Shown here one piece after another: positions 25,556-33,419 of a stretch of 45,585 nt of DNA. Each line of letters starts with the position of its first letter. The stretch's first letter is position 1. The notes below the pieces were generated by a model. The model had not been told where the DNA came from, did no database searches, and saw nothing but the letters and a program-made list of their open reading frames with translations. This DNA comes from a virus. The position numbers were made by a program, and so were the translations under genes. The stretch is from IMG/VR virus record IMGVR_UViG_3300022665_001388, positions 1 to 45,585 of that record; one strand, written 5' to 3'.

Positions 25556-25893
25556 TGAACACCGACAAAACGAGATCAACCAAGGTGAACGTGGCCGAGA
25601 TCAACGAAGTGTTTTTAGATGCGCCGATGTTCTCGGAGAACCGACGAGTACCGAGGTTTGCGATGGACTTCGGCGATGTCGAGACGGTGGGGTTGCACCT
25701 AAAGAGGCCGGCTTTGACGGCGCCGATGTCGTGGGGGGACCCGGGGTATTTCGGGATCTTCCTGGGGTTCAACGAGAAGCGTAGCGCGTGGGCAGTCGGC
25801 GTCAAGGATGTCAAGTCGTTTGATACGGTGTTGACCGGTGGTCTGTTGTATTCGTCGTTGGAAGAACTCAAGAAGGATTGGCAACTCGATTAA
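25555..25893 (+). CDS. Hypothetical protein
   Basis: A 112-residue protein, MNTDKTRSTKVNVAEINEVF at the start, with ATG overlapping the upstream TGA (TGATG) and a strong GGAGGAGG ribosome site. A longer upstream frame from 25228 overlaps the DUF6011-like gene by more than 300 bases and is rejected as the start. Segments such as WGDPGYFGIFLGFNEKRSAW look like a compact alpha/beta fold. No family is recognised. Confidence 0.6.
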   Translation: MNTDKTRSTKVNVAEINEVFLDAPMFSENRRVPRFAMDFGDVETVGLHLKRPALTAPMSWGDPGYFGIFLGFNEKRSAWAVGVKDVKSFDTVLTGGLLYSSLEELKKDWQLD

Positions 25894-25904
25894 GGGGGGG
25901 GGTC

Positions 25905-26021
25905 GTGAAGAGAAGCACAAAACGCGCGTGGTCGACTTTCGGGGAGGCGGTCGTTTCGTTCTTGTTCTTTGTGTTCTTTGTGTTGATTGTTCTCGTTGGA
26001 TTTGAATGCACAGGAGGTTAA
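25905..26021 (+). CDS. 38-residue single-span membrane protein
   Basis: Starts with GTG at 25905 after the ribosome site AAGGGGGGGG and ends at TAA 26019-26021, one base before the next ATG. The N-terminus is basic (KRSTKRAW). A hydrophobic stretch FLFFVFFVLIVLVGF of about 20 residues including its flanks would cross the membrane, and a short ECTGG tail follows. The basic N-terminus predicts N-in orientation. It fills the gap between two genes exactly, which supports its reality. It could be a small membrane effector or a holin-like lysis factor, since no other lysis gene is recognised here. The function is speculation. Confidence 0.55.
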   Translation: MKRSTKRAWSTFGEAVVSFLFFVFFVLIVLVGFECTGG

Positions 26022-26022
26022 G

Positions 26023-26385
26023 ATGACCCGCCGGAAAAAGGAAACCGAACGACACGAGGCGAAGAAGACGGCGAAGAAAAAGAAAGTGGCGAAGACGACG
26101 ACGGATGACAATGACAACGAACAACTCCGGGATCTCCGGTACGCGATGGGGGCACGGGCGGACTCGGCAGAGTCGTTGGGAAAGGTCGTGCACGGCGTCG
26201 GTCCGGGCGCGGAGATCCAGATCAAACAAGAGGTGGCGCAAGCCGGAGAGACCGGTGAGGATGAGGGCGTGCGCTATCGTGTGCTTGAGACCGTGAACTT
26301 TCTCGGCGTGGCCATCGGTGACGTCGTTGACATGGCTACGGTACACCGATGGTCGAAGAGCGGAATCAAAATCAGAATCAAATAA
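26023..26385 (+). CDS. Lysine-rich hypothetical protein
   Basis: A 120-residue protein. The first 30 residues are highly basic (TRRKKETERHEAKKTAKKKK), followed by an acidic spacer and a C-terminal domain containing YRVLETVNFLGVAIGDVVDM, which may bind something as a small alpha/beta unit. The start ATG follows AGGAGG and is one base after the stop of the membrane protein. The basic tail suggests nucleic acid binding. No family is recognised. Confidence 0.6.
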   Translation: MTRRKKETERHEAKKTAKKKKVAKTTTDDNDNEQLRDLRYAMGARADSAESLGKVVHGVGPGAEIQIKQEVAQAGETGEDEGVRYRVLETVNFLGVAIGDVVDMATVHRWSKSGIKIRIK

Positions 26386-26430
26386 TGAATAGAGAGGAGG
26401 GAACAACCGTATTCTTTACCATACCATACA

Positions 26431-26513
26431 GGTAAGGGTAACATTTAAGTTTACTTAAATAAGAATAAGATCAAGTCAGCCCCCTGGGGGTTATAGAAAG
26501 GGAAGAACGTAGG
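26431..26513 (+). promoter_or_regulatory. Palindromic promoter module, copy 1
   Basis: GGTAACATTTAAG-type AT-rich DNA with inverted repeat ATTTAAG (26443-26449) / CTTAAAT (26454-26460), then palindrome CCCCCTGGGGG (26480-26490), one base, and TATAGA (26492-26497), followed by AAGGGAAGAACGT. The same order and spacing occur at 45319-45412. No clear -35 hexamer is visible at the normal distance, which fits activator-dependent control. The 297-base gap (26386-26682) otherwise holds no gene. The next gene starts at 26683. Confidence 0.65.
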
Positions 26514-26682
26514 AGGTTCCCACAAAAAGTTTTTTCAAAAAGGAAATGGCGATATCGAGCGTGTTTTAGCACGTTTAAGAAACAACGCGGAATCATTTTA
26601 AAAAAAGTTCTGGAAGCGGTGCTCGCCGTTAGGTATGTACGGCGGCGCCAAAACACTAACCTCCAACAAAGGAGACGAGACG

Positions 26683-27312
26683 ATGGCGAAGAAGACTGCC
26701 AAGAAGGCGAAGAAGAAGACGGCGAAGACAGAGACACCCGCGACGACACCCGCACCCACGGCGGCAGCGGACGGGGTAAAGGGAACGCGAAAGGGAACAA
26801 CGGGAAACCTGAGTTCATACATCCGCGGGTTGATCCTCGCCAAGACGGACATCGAGACCGATGAGGTGAAGAAAAAGTGTTTGCGGAAGTTCGGGGAGAC
26901 CGTGTCGATCCGCGATTGTATGGGAACACAACTTTATAACCAACGCCTCCGGTTGATCCGCACCGGCGAGGTTGACGGCAAGGAGTGGTTTACCCGTGCG
27001 GAGATCTCCCGGGTGAAGGCCGGCAACGGTATCAGCGGGCGCCACCACGCACCAAAAGAAGACGCGCCGCCCATCGCCGATGACGAGAAGACGGCAACCA
27101 AGCACGGACGCGGCGAGCGTGGTGGAGGTGGAGGTGGAGGTGGAGGTGGTAGTGGGAAAAAGAAGACCGCGAAGAAAAAGAAGAAGGCGAAGAAGACAGC
27201 AGCAGATCCGATGACCGAATCGCCCACCGAAGCGAAGAGGGAGGCGAAGAAGGCGAAGATGAAAACAGCGAAGAAGGAGAAGACAGCCGCCGCGATCCCC
27301 GCTGCGGAATAG
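26683..27312 (+). CDS. Histone H1-like lysine/alanine-rich DNA-binding protein
   Basis: A 209-residue protein. The basic N-terminus (AKKTAKKAKKKTAK) is followed by Pro/Thr/Ala linker, then a compact domain of about 80 residues (from about 36) with SSYIRGLILAKTDIETDEVK and FTRAEISRVKAG, resembling a winged-helix-type fold. A poly-Gly linker of about 10 residues leads to a second basic C-terminus (KKKTAKKKKKAKK). Such Lys/Ala tails are typical of bacterial H1-like proteins that condense DNA. Here it is the first gene after the promoter module 1 and heads the early DNA-metabolism operon. DNA binding is inferred from composition. ATG at 26683 has AAAGGAG upstream; the earlier 26635 start lacks one. 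Confidence 0.65.
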   Translation: MAKKTAKKAKKKTAKTETPATTPAPTAAADGVKGTRKGTTGNLSSYIRGLILAKTDIETDEVKKKCLRKFGETVSIRDCMGTQLYNQRLRLIRTGEVDGKEWFTRAEISRVKAGNGISGRHHAPKEDAPPIADDEKTATKHGRGERGGGGGGGGGGSGKKKTAKKKKKAKKTAADPMTESPTEAKREAKKAKMKTAKKEKTAAAIPAAE

Positions 27313-27464
27313 GTTTCCTCTTCACTTCCGGATGGGGGGATACCCCCAGCCCCATCTACACCGGGCCGGATGGGTGCAGAGACACGGTCGCGAGCGCGCG
27401 CGTGATCGAGGCCCGGAATTCTTTTCTCTCGTCGTTGGGAACCTGAAACGAGAGTAGATCGGGA

Positions 27465-28898
27465 ATGGAAAAGAGACGACGGTATTACCAACACCAGAGC
27501 GACGCGGACCGATACGCGGTGCGTTGCCAACACCCGGCGCTGATCAAAGAAATGCGCCTCGGTAAGTGTCTCCCGGTGATCCGTCGGTGTCGAAGGTACA
27601 TCCCCCTGGGTCGAAAACTCCGCGTGTTAGTTGCCGCGCCATCTTCGGCGTTGGGTTCGTGGGAAGACGAACTCACGCTCGAAGGGTTGCAAGGGGAGGT
27701 GCAATACCTCACTGGTGAAGGCGGACGTAAGGCAAGGCTTCGACGTCTCGAAGCGGGGAAGTCGTGGAACCTGATGAACAAAGAGGGTTATATTGCCATG
27801 CCGGAGATCGCCGCGGAAGCGTGGGATGCCGTGGTCATCGACGAGAGCACTTTCTTGAGAAACCCACGAACGAAGATCACCAGGTTCTATCTCAAGAACT
27901 TTCGCAACGTACCCCATCGATGGTTGCTTACGGGTACGCCGAACCCGGAAGATGAGTTGGATTGGGTGACGCAACTACTCTGGCTTGACGGGATCGCGCT
28001 CGGGTACCGAAACTTTTGGGCGTATCGATCGGCGTTGTACGACCCGCCGCAGTGGGGTTACAAGTGGACGCCGCAAGCGGGAACACCAACGAAACTCAAA
28101 AGGTTCTTGTCGCATCGGGTCTTCGTACGACGACGCATCGATGTTGATATGGAAGTACCGACAACGTTCGTGCGGCGGTTGGTGGACCTTCCCCCAGGAT
28201 TCCGCAAGGCGTACCGAACGCTTGAAGAAGAATTGATCCTTGAGTACAACGGTCAAGAGATCGAGCGAACGAACTATGAGCCGGTGAAGTACAAACTTTT
28301 GAGACAGCTCTGCGGCGGGTTCTTGAACAAGGATCTCGCGTGGCGTGGGAAGATCAACGCGTTGCGAGAACTTCTCACCGGTGACCTCGCGCTCGATCCC
28401 GTCGTTGTATGGTTCACGTTCAACCAGGAGATCGATGCGGTATACGCGGACCTCTACAAAGTGATGGGGGATAAGGTCGATTTTATCAACGGGACCGTAC
28501 CACAGAAGGAACGCCGCGAACGTGTGCGTGAATTCCACCGCGGACTCTTGCGGGTTCTTCTCGTGCAGATTTCGGTAGCCGAGTACGGGATGAATCTATC
28601 GGTCGCGGATACGGCGATCTTTTATTCACTTCCGCGCGGTACGCTTGCCTGGACGCAAACAGTAGATCGGATCCTTAAACTTGGAAAGAAGGGGCTGCTG
28701 ATCATCCCGCTGTTGGTGCGTGACACGTTGGAAGAAGAAATTTTCGAGGCGTTGCAACATCAGAAGTCGACGAGTAGTTGGTTTGTCGGTCGCGTACTAC
28801 GTCTCCGAGAAAAGCGTTTGGAGAAACTAAAATTATCATGTTCGTCGACTCCTCGCGGCGAGCGATTAAACGCACCAACACACGGTGTGTATCCTTAG
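27465..28898 (+). CDS. SNF2-family DNA helicase/translocase
   Basis: A 477-residue superfamily 2 ATPase. Motif I appears as MRLGKC (30-35), where Cys replaces the usual Thr after GK. Motif II is DEST (126-129), followed by LRNP. Motif III is LLTGTPNPE. The second RecA-like lobe has VVVWFTFNQEIDAVYADL, then VAEYGMNLSVADTAIFY and a motif VI-like QTVDRILKLGKKG. These are typical of the phage SNF2-like helicases. The length equals the two-lobe core without extra domains. It may remodel DNA or proteins during replication or recombination. The GKC change could weaken ATP binding, but other members may tolerate it. Confidence 0.85.
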   Translation: MEKRRRYYQHQSDADRYAVRCQHPALIKEMRLGKCLPVIRRCRRYIPLGRKLRVLVAAPSSALGSWEDELTLEGLQGEVQYLTGEGGRKARLRRLEAGKSWNLMNKEGYIAMPEIAAEAWDAVVIDESTFLRNPRTKITRFYLKNFRNVPHRWLLTGTPNPEDELDWVTQLLWLDGIALGYRNFWAYRSALYDPPQWGYKWTPQAGTPTKLKRFLSHRVFVRRRIDVDMEVPTTFVRRLVDLPPGFRKAYRTLEEELILEYNGQEIERTNYEPVKYKLLRQLCGGFLNKDLAWRGKINALRELLTGDLALDPVVVWFTFNQEIDAVYADLYKVMGDKVDFINGTVPQKERRERVREFHRGLLRVLLVQISVAEYGMNLSVADTAIFYSLPRGTLAWTQTVDRILKLGKKGLLIIPLLVRDTLEEEIFEALQHQKSTSSWFVGRVLRLREKRLEKLKLSCSSTPRGERLNAPTHGVYP

Positions 28899-28964
28899 AG
28901 GGGATGGGTGCGTCGCCGAGACCCGCGGGGGTCTTTCAAACACGGAGAACGGAAAGGATCGACG

Positions 28965-29129
28965 ATGTCTCAAAGGGTAGTCAAGATGATAAAGCGTGCG
29001 GCGCGGACGGCACACCCGGAGAATCAACGTAGCATCTACCGGGATCTCTTGAAGCAGTGGCGCGCGAGTCCGTGGAAGTTGAGACGGTTCAACGCGCTAC
29101 GCTTGATGGCGATGGGGAGGAAGTCGTGA
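28965..29129 (+). CDS. Small basic protein
   Basis: A 54-residue, strongly basic helical protein (MSQRVVKMIKRAARTAHPEN onward, ending in GRKS). ATG at 28965 follows GGAAAGGA; the earlier 28908 start lacks a ribosome site. The next gene begins with GTG inside its stop codon. It could bind nucleic acid or act as a small regulator; no family is recognised. Confidence 0.55.
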   Translation: MSQRVVKMIKRAARTAHPENQRSIYRDLLKQWRASPWKLRRFNALRLMAMGRKS

Positions 29130-29554
29130 CACGGTGGATAGATAAATTGGAGGCGTACGGTATGATGATTCCCCCGAAACGGAAGGCGCTCGCGGACAAG
29201 GGTCTCTGGTGCTACAAGTGCAAAATCATTTTCAGCAAGGAACGCGGCACGTGTCCGGTGTGCAAAGCGATCGAGTGGAAGGACGGTCTGTCGATCAAGT
29301 ACATCGAAACGAACAATGTGTGCGCGGTAGATATGGCCGTGCCGGATCAACCCTTGGATCTGGGCGATGGGAGATTCCTAACCTTCGAAAAATGGAGCGT
29401 GATTTTGCACGCGGGCGAGCCGGTGCGAGTAGAGTTCGTAGGCATGATTGGCCGCGAGGACAAGGGCAAAGACGAAGACGAAGACGAAAACGGTAAGTAC
29501 GATGCCCCGCCGGAACGGTCCGAAGCTTTCGAGTCCGGGGATGCCTGTGAATAA
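29126..29554 (+). CDS. Zinc-ribbon hypothetical protein
   Basis: A 142-residue protein. A four-Cys zinc ribbon, CYKCKIIFSKERGTCPVCK (about residues 32-50), is followed by a beta-rich region and an acidic C-terminus (DEDEDENG). The GTG start overlaps the previous stop (GTGA) with ribosome site GGAGGAA; the longer frame from 29057 has no such site. The zinc ribbon suggests interaction with nucleic acid or protein partners in the replication operon. No family is recognised. Confidence 0.6.
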   Translation: MTRWIDKLEAYGMMIPPKRKALADKGLWCYKCKIIFSKERGTCPVCKAIEWKDGLSIKYIETNNVCAVDMAVPDQPLDLGDGRFLTFEKWSVILHAGEPVRVEFVGMIGREDKGKDEDEDENGKYDAPPERSEAFESGDACE

Positions 29555-30110
29555 TTTCAGCACGATGTTCAAATCCAAAGAGGCGCAGGTCTGGCAGCGC
29601 GTGTTGTGCGTTGATCCCGGGGTCGGTGGTACCGGGCTGGCGTTTTGGCCAAAGCTATTCCGGTGGAAACCCAAAATGTACGAAAGAGAAGTTGTTCACC
29701 CGCAACCCCCGGAGTATACCGGCGTAGTAAAGCCACCGAGGGCGGGTACGGATCAAACGTGGATGAGTCGGGCTACCGATTCCGTTCTTGCTTTCGGTTC
29801 TACTATCAAACTTTTAGATCCGTGTTATGTCATCATAGAGTTTGTGGAGTTGTGGGATGGATCGGAGAAGTCGCAAGCGGCGGCGAAAACCGGTTCGTCG
29901 TTCAAGCTTGCGTGCCTTATCGGGATGATGATCTGGGAAGTGAGAACTCAACTCAATGTTTCCCCGGTGTTGGTGAAGCCGCAAGAGTGGAAGGGGCAAC
30001 TCAAGAAACCCATCGTGCACAAACGGATCTTCAGAGCGTTGGGGGAAAAGTACCCGGAACACACGGCCGACGCCGTCGGTATTGGTTTGGCAATACAAAA
30101 GGTTTTGTGA
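29502..30110 (+). CDS. RuvC-like Holliday junction resolvase
   Basis: About 202 residues with a RuvC/RNase H-like fold: first acidic residue in CVDPGVGGTGLA (D38), second in IIEFVELWDG (E113 or E116), and the final Asp in HTADAVGIGLAI (D190). This spacing and the terminal ADAVGIG match RuvC-type nucleases. It would resolve branched recombination or replication intermediates before packaging. The start is uncertain: ATG at 29502 and ATG at 29541 both lack strong ribosome sites, and both keep the whole catalytic domain. It overlaps the zinc-ribbon gene upstream and the uracil glycosylase gene downstream by one base. Confidence 0.8.
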   Translation: MPRRNGPKLSSPGMPVNNFSTMFKSKEAQVWQRVLCVDPGVGGTGLAFWPKLFRWKPKMYEREVVHPQPPEYTGVVKPPRAGTDQTWMSRATDSVLAFGSTIKLLDPCYVIIEFVELWDGSEKSQAAAKTGSSFKLACLIGMMIWEVRTQLNVSPVLVKPQEWKGQLKKPIVHKRIFRALGEKYPEHTADAVGIGLAIQKVL

Positions 30111-30661
30111 TGTCGAAGTTTGCCGAATTGAAAAACTTGGAGGTGTCGTGGAGTACGTGTACACGATGCCCCCTTTCCGAGACCCGACGGCGCGTTGTCT
30201 TCGGTCGCGGTGGCGTGCGGCATTGTCATATCCTTTTCATCGGCGAGGGACCTGGCAAGTCGGAAGACCTCCGGGGTCGCCCGTTCTGCGGGCCGTCGGG
30301 GAAACTATTCGACTACGCCATGAAAGTCGCGGCGGAACGATGCGATTTCCGAATTCCGATTCACTACGTTATCAACATCGTAGGATGCCGACCGACGGAT
30401 GAAAAGTACGGACCGAACCGGAAGCCGAACAGCGATGAGATCCTTGCGTGCACAGATCGGGTTGTGCACACAGAACGAATTTTGAAACCCGCGATCGTCG
30501 TCTTCCTGGGACGAACGGCGGAGACGGCGTTGCGGCGGGTCTTCCCCCAGGGGATCGCACTACGCCACCCGGCGTATGTTTTACGTGTCGGCGGTCGTGA
30601 GAGCGGCGAGTTCAGAATTTTGGTAAGGGGTTTGATGGATGTTTTTAGAAAGGAGGCGTGA
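30110..30661 (+). CDS. Uracil-DNA glycosylase, family 4-like (Fe-S)
   Basis: A 183-residue protein. It has the Fe-S ligands C17 and C20 (CTRCPLSETR), with C93 and C114 as likely further ligands. Motif A GEGPGKSEDLRGRPFCGPSG is nearly identical to the family pattern, and motif B is HPAYVL near the C-terminus. Family 4 enzymes excise uracil from DNA. ATG at 30110 overlaps the upstream TGA (TGATG), which decides the start over an upstream in-frame codon. In a phage this argues that uracil is not the intended base in its own DNA; it may repair deaminated cytosine. Confidence 0.85.
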   Translation: MSKFAELKNLEVSWSTCTRCPLSETRRRVVFGRGGVRHCHILFIGEGPGKSEDLRGRPFCGPSGKLFDYAMKVAAERCDFRIPIHYVINIVGCRPTDEKYGPNRKPNSDEILACTDRVVHTERILKPAIVVFLGRTAETALRRVFPQGIALRHPAYVLRVGGRESGEFRILVRGLMDVFRKEA

Positions 30662-30873
30662 TGTTAAACAGCGGTATGGATGAGAGCCGATCACTACACG
30701 CGGTCAAGGCGTGCGGGCGTGCGATTCATTTTGAGTGTGAGGATAGCCCGAAGTCTGCTTTGCTTGAATGGCGCATCGCGATGGAGTACGCGCAAACGAA
30801 GCGCGCGCGAAAGTTCTATCAACACCGACACGAAACTCTCGTGGCGGAACGGAGTGGATGGGGGATGCTATGA
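30661..30873 (+). CDS. Small hypothetical protein
   Basis: A 70-residue protein, MLNSGMDESRSLHAVKACGR at the start. The ATG at 30661 overlaps the previous stop (TGATG) and follows AAAGGAGG. The C-terminal half is helical and basic (EYAQTKRARKFYQHRHET). No family is recognised. The next gene overlaps its stop by four bases. Confidence 0.55.
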   Translation: MLNSGMDESRSLHAVKACGRAIHFECEDSPKSALLEWRIAMEYAQTKRARKFYQHRHETLVAERSGWGML

Positions 30874-31253
30874 ACGATGATTTCTCCCGGATGAACCCAG
30901 ATGACATCCCGGATGTCGCATGTACGAGGTGCGGTACCGTTGCACCGTCGCACCAGTCTCCCAACGATATTTTAGGGGTCGAGCCGTGGTGCTTGTCGTG
31001 TGTAAATTCGTGGCTCGACCGCGAGACCGCGAGTGTAATTCTGGAGCAAGGAGGGGGGGACGATCATCCGGAACTCCGGAGAATTCTACGGAACGAGATG
31101 GAAAGGATAACGGTACGAGTTAAAAGGATTGCATCCGACCGCGACCGTTACAAACGACAACTCGACAAGTTGATCCGGGTTTGTAAGATTGCTAAAGGGA
31201 TCTGGGTCCTTCTTGATAAGACCGTTGTGGACATCGAAGAGGAAAATTCTTGA
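30870..31253 (+). CDS. Zinc-ribbon and coiled-coil protein
   Basis: A 127-residue protein. A four-Cys zinc site (CTRC at about 18-21, CLSC at about 41-44) is followed by a long charged helix (residues about 60-110) of coiled-coil character containing ERITVRVKRIASDRDRYKRQ. The ATG overlaps the previous stop (ATGA). It is probably a small DNA- or protein-binding accessory factor. No family is recognised. Confidence 0.6.
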   Translation: MNDDFSRMNPDDIPDVACTRCGTVAPSHQSPNDILGVEPWCLSCVNSWLDRETASVILEQGGGDDHPELRRILRNEMERITVRVKRIASDRDRYKRQLDKLIRVCKIAKGIWVLLDKTVVDIEEENS

Positions 31254-31972
31254 TGCATTACCACGGTGGCAAATCACGGCTGGCAAAACGGTTTTGCAGT
31301 TTCCTCACGGAGTCGTTGATGGATACGCGTGGGAAGTTTTGCGAGCCGTTCGTTGGTGCGTTCAACATCATGCCGGTGATCTCCAGGCACGTGAAGCATG
31401 CATCGTGTTCGGATATCCACGCCGGTCTGATCTGTTTGTTGAACGCGGTTCAGGATGGGTGGGTTGGTCCGGAAGACATCCCGGAGGCCGAGTACTTCCG
31501 AATCAAAAAGCTGAATGACTTTACCGATCCGCTCACATCGTTTGCATCGTTCGGTACTTCCTTTGGTGGTAAAGAGTGGGGGGCTTACGCGAGATACTTC
31601 GGGCAGAATTTCGCGCGTAGTGCAAGATCTGGTCTCGGGAAAAAGGTGGGGTATATGGACGATGTGATCTTCCACTGTTGCGCGTTCGAAGATGTGTACG
31701 AGACCGGGTCCACAGTGTATTGTGATCCGCCGTACCGTGGAACCGGGCAGTACCGTGCAAACCTCGGTGAAGCTTTTGACTTTGATAAGTTTGATGCGTG
31801 GTGCCTTGAAACCGCACAGCATGGCAACCGCGTTTTCATTTCAGAGCTCAGTCCGGCGCTACCGTGGAAGAAAGTATGGACCGGAACGCGGAAGATGATG
31901 ATGAACAAAGCCCAGGGGAAGTTCAAGAAGAGGTACGACGTTACCGAGTACCTTTACGAAGTGGTAGTTTGA
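31253..31972 (+). CDS. DNA adenine methylase (Dam-type)
   Basis: A 239-residue class alpha adenine-N6 methyltransferase. It opens with HYHGGKSRLAKRF and CEPFVGAFNIMP (AdoMet-binding motifs X and I). The catalytic DPPY is at 158-161, followed by RGTGQY. It methylates adenine in a target I cannot predict (not necessarily GATC). ATG at 31253 overlaps the TGA of the preceding gene. No restriction endonuclease gene is adjacent, so it is an orphan enzyme, probably protecting phage DNA or altering regulation. Confidence 0.88.
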   Translation: MHYHGGKSRLAKRFCSFLTESLMDTRGKFCEPFVGAFNIMPVISRHVKHASCSDIHAGLICLLNAVQDGWVGPEDIPEAEYFRIKKLNDFTDPLTSFASFGTSFGGKEWGAYARYFGQNFARSARSGLGKKVGYMDDVIFHCCAFEDVYETGSTVYCDPPYRGTGQYRANLGEAFDFDKFDAWCLETAQHGNRVFISELSPALPWKKVWTGTRKMMMNKAQGKFKKRYDVTEYLYEVVV

Positions 31973-31974
31973 TT

Positions 31975-32295
31975 ATGGCCAGGAAAGTAAAGGCGAAGAC
32001 GTGGAAAGAAAGGCGCAAGTCGTTTCTGCTCGAGTTGGTTCTCGTGTGCCGGCGCCACGGCCTATCGATCGATCACTATTGCGGTGAAGCCCTAACGATT
32101 GAAACTTGGAACGACGACTCGGAGGGGACACTACTGAACGCGTATGACGCCGATGAATCCGTGGGGGTCCACGAGTGGATGCTTGGTCAAAGAAGTATCA
32201 TAACTTGTAAGAATTGCAGAATGAGTTGGTATCCTGATTGGATCAAGGATAAGAAGATGTGCACGTCACCGCCACCGTTGCCGGAGGTGTCATGA
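31975..32295 (+). CDS. Hypothetical protein
   Basis: A 106-residue protein, MARKVKAKTWKERRKSFLLE at the start, with a basic N-terminus. A cysteine pair (CKNC, about residues 80-83) near the C-terminus and a histidine-containing central region could bind metal. It starts two bases after the methylase stop, and its own stop overlaps the start of the nuclease gene. No family is recognised. Confidence 0.55.
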   Translation: MARKVKAKTWKERRKSFLLELVLVCRRHGLSIDHYCGEALTIETWNDDSEGTLLNAYDADESVGVHEWMLGQRSIITCKNCRMSWYPDWIKDKKMCTSPPPLPEVS

Positions 32296-33419
32296 TGAAA
32301 ACCATCGAGCTACTACAAGCGGCGGACGCGGGGTTCTGGAAACCGTCGGAAGGTTTCACGCAGTCGTTGATCAAAGATTTCTTAGCGTGCCGGTACCGGT
32401 TCCTTTTGAAGTGTAACGGGATTTCGAGCCGAAGCGAAAAGCGATCCTTGCGTTTCGGGTCTCTGATGCATACGTGTCTCGAAGCGCGGAATAAAATCAT
32501 CGTTCGGAAAGGAGGCAAGGTAACCATCGCGGTGTTGGATAAGGCGACGAAACGTGTTCTTGATTCGATCGTTGACGGTCTCGTTGACGCCTCGTCTTCC
32601 CCCCAGGAAGCGGACCGGATCTTGGAAGAGGGCGCGTGGGCTACGGCGCTGTTGCGTGGGTACCTTGCCGAGTGGCACGAGACCGATACCTCGCGCGAGT
32701 GGGTTTCGGTTGAGCGGAACTTCGATGTCTGGTGGTTAGCTTCGGAAGAGCCCGACGCGTACCGATTGCGGGGGAAGCGTGATGGGTTGTTCCGGGGGGG
32801 TGGAAGACGCCCGCGTCTCTGGCTACACGAAACGAAAACGTCTTCGCGCATCGTCGAAGAACAACTCACGGAACGGCTGGCGTTTGACTTTCAAAGCTTG
32901 TTCTATTTACTTGCGTGCGAGATAGAGTTTGCCCCGGCGAAGATCGGCGGGGTGCAGTTCGATTACATCCGGACGCCAAGTCTTCGCCAAAAGAAAAAGG
33001 AGAGCCGTCCGGAGTTTGTGGATCGTGTTGTTTCGGATATCGAGTTGAATCCGGATCACTACTTCAAGCGGTGGGAAGCAACGTTTCCGAAAGAGATGAA
33101 GGTGCGTTTTCTCATTGATCTCAAGTGCAAGCTTGAAGAGATGATTCTCTGGTATCAAGGTACCTTGCCAACGTACCGTAGCGAGGGATCGTGTTTCGGC
33201 GCGTACCAGTGTGCGTTCACCGGTCATTGTGCGTCGGATGATTTCGTGGGGTATGAACAAGGTCGCGGGGTGTTCCCGGAGTTGGATGAAAATTACCCGA
33301 TAGTTGAGGAGGTGATTGAAGATGCCTGTGGTACGCGTCAAGCCAAAAAGAAAGGTAGCAAAAAAAGCCGGGCGAAGAAAGCGCGCTCCGGCCGTAGTGA
33401 TGCCGGGGCTTCCCGATGA
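32292..33419 (+). CDS. Cas4/RecB-like PD-(D/E)XK nuclease with putative Fe-S cluster
   Basis: A 375-residue protein. The nuclease motif is D164 (GKRDGLF) followed by E180-x-K182 (LHETKT), preceded by FLACRYRFLLKC and a QxxxY-like stretch (FDFQSLFYLLACEIEF). Four cysteines, C33 and a C-terminal group C301, C307, C313, fit the Cas4/AddB type where a Fe-S cluster staples both ends of the nuclease domain. It is likely a single-strand or end-processing exonuclease that feeds the Sak4-like recombinase in the next gene. The C-terminus is basic (KKKGSKKSRAKKARSG). The start has GGAGG upstream; ATG 32292 is followed at once by a second ATG. Confidence 0.82.
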   Translation: MMKTIELLQAADAGFWKPSEGFTQSLIKDFLACRYRFLLKCNGISSRSEKRSLRFGSLMHTCLEARNKIIVRKGGKVTIAVLDKATKRVLDSIVDGLVDASSSPQEADRILEEGAWATALLRGYLAEWHETDTSREWVSVERNFDVWWLASEEPDAYRLRGKRDGLFRGGGRRPRLWLHETKTSSRIVEEQLTERLAFDFQSLFYLLACEIEFAPAKIGGVQFDYIRTPSLRQKKKESRPEFVDRVVSDIELNPDHYFKRWEATFPKEMKVRFLIDLKCKLEEMILWYQGTLPTYRSEGSCFGAYQCAFTGHCASDDFVGYEQGRGVFPELDENYPIVEEVIEDACGTRQAKKKGSKKSRAKKARSGRSDAGASR

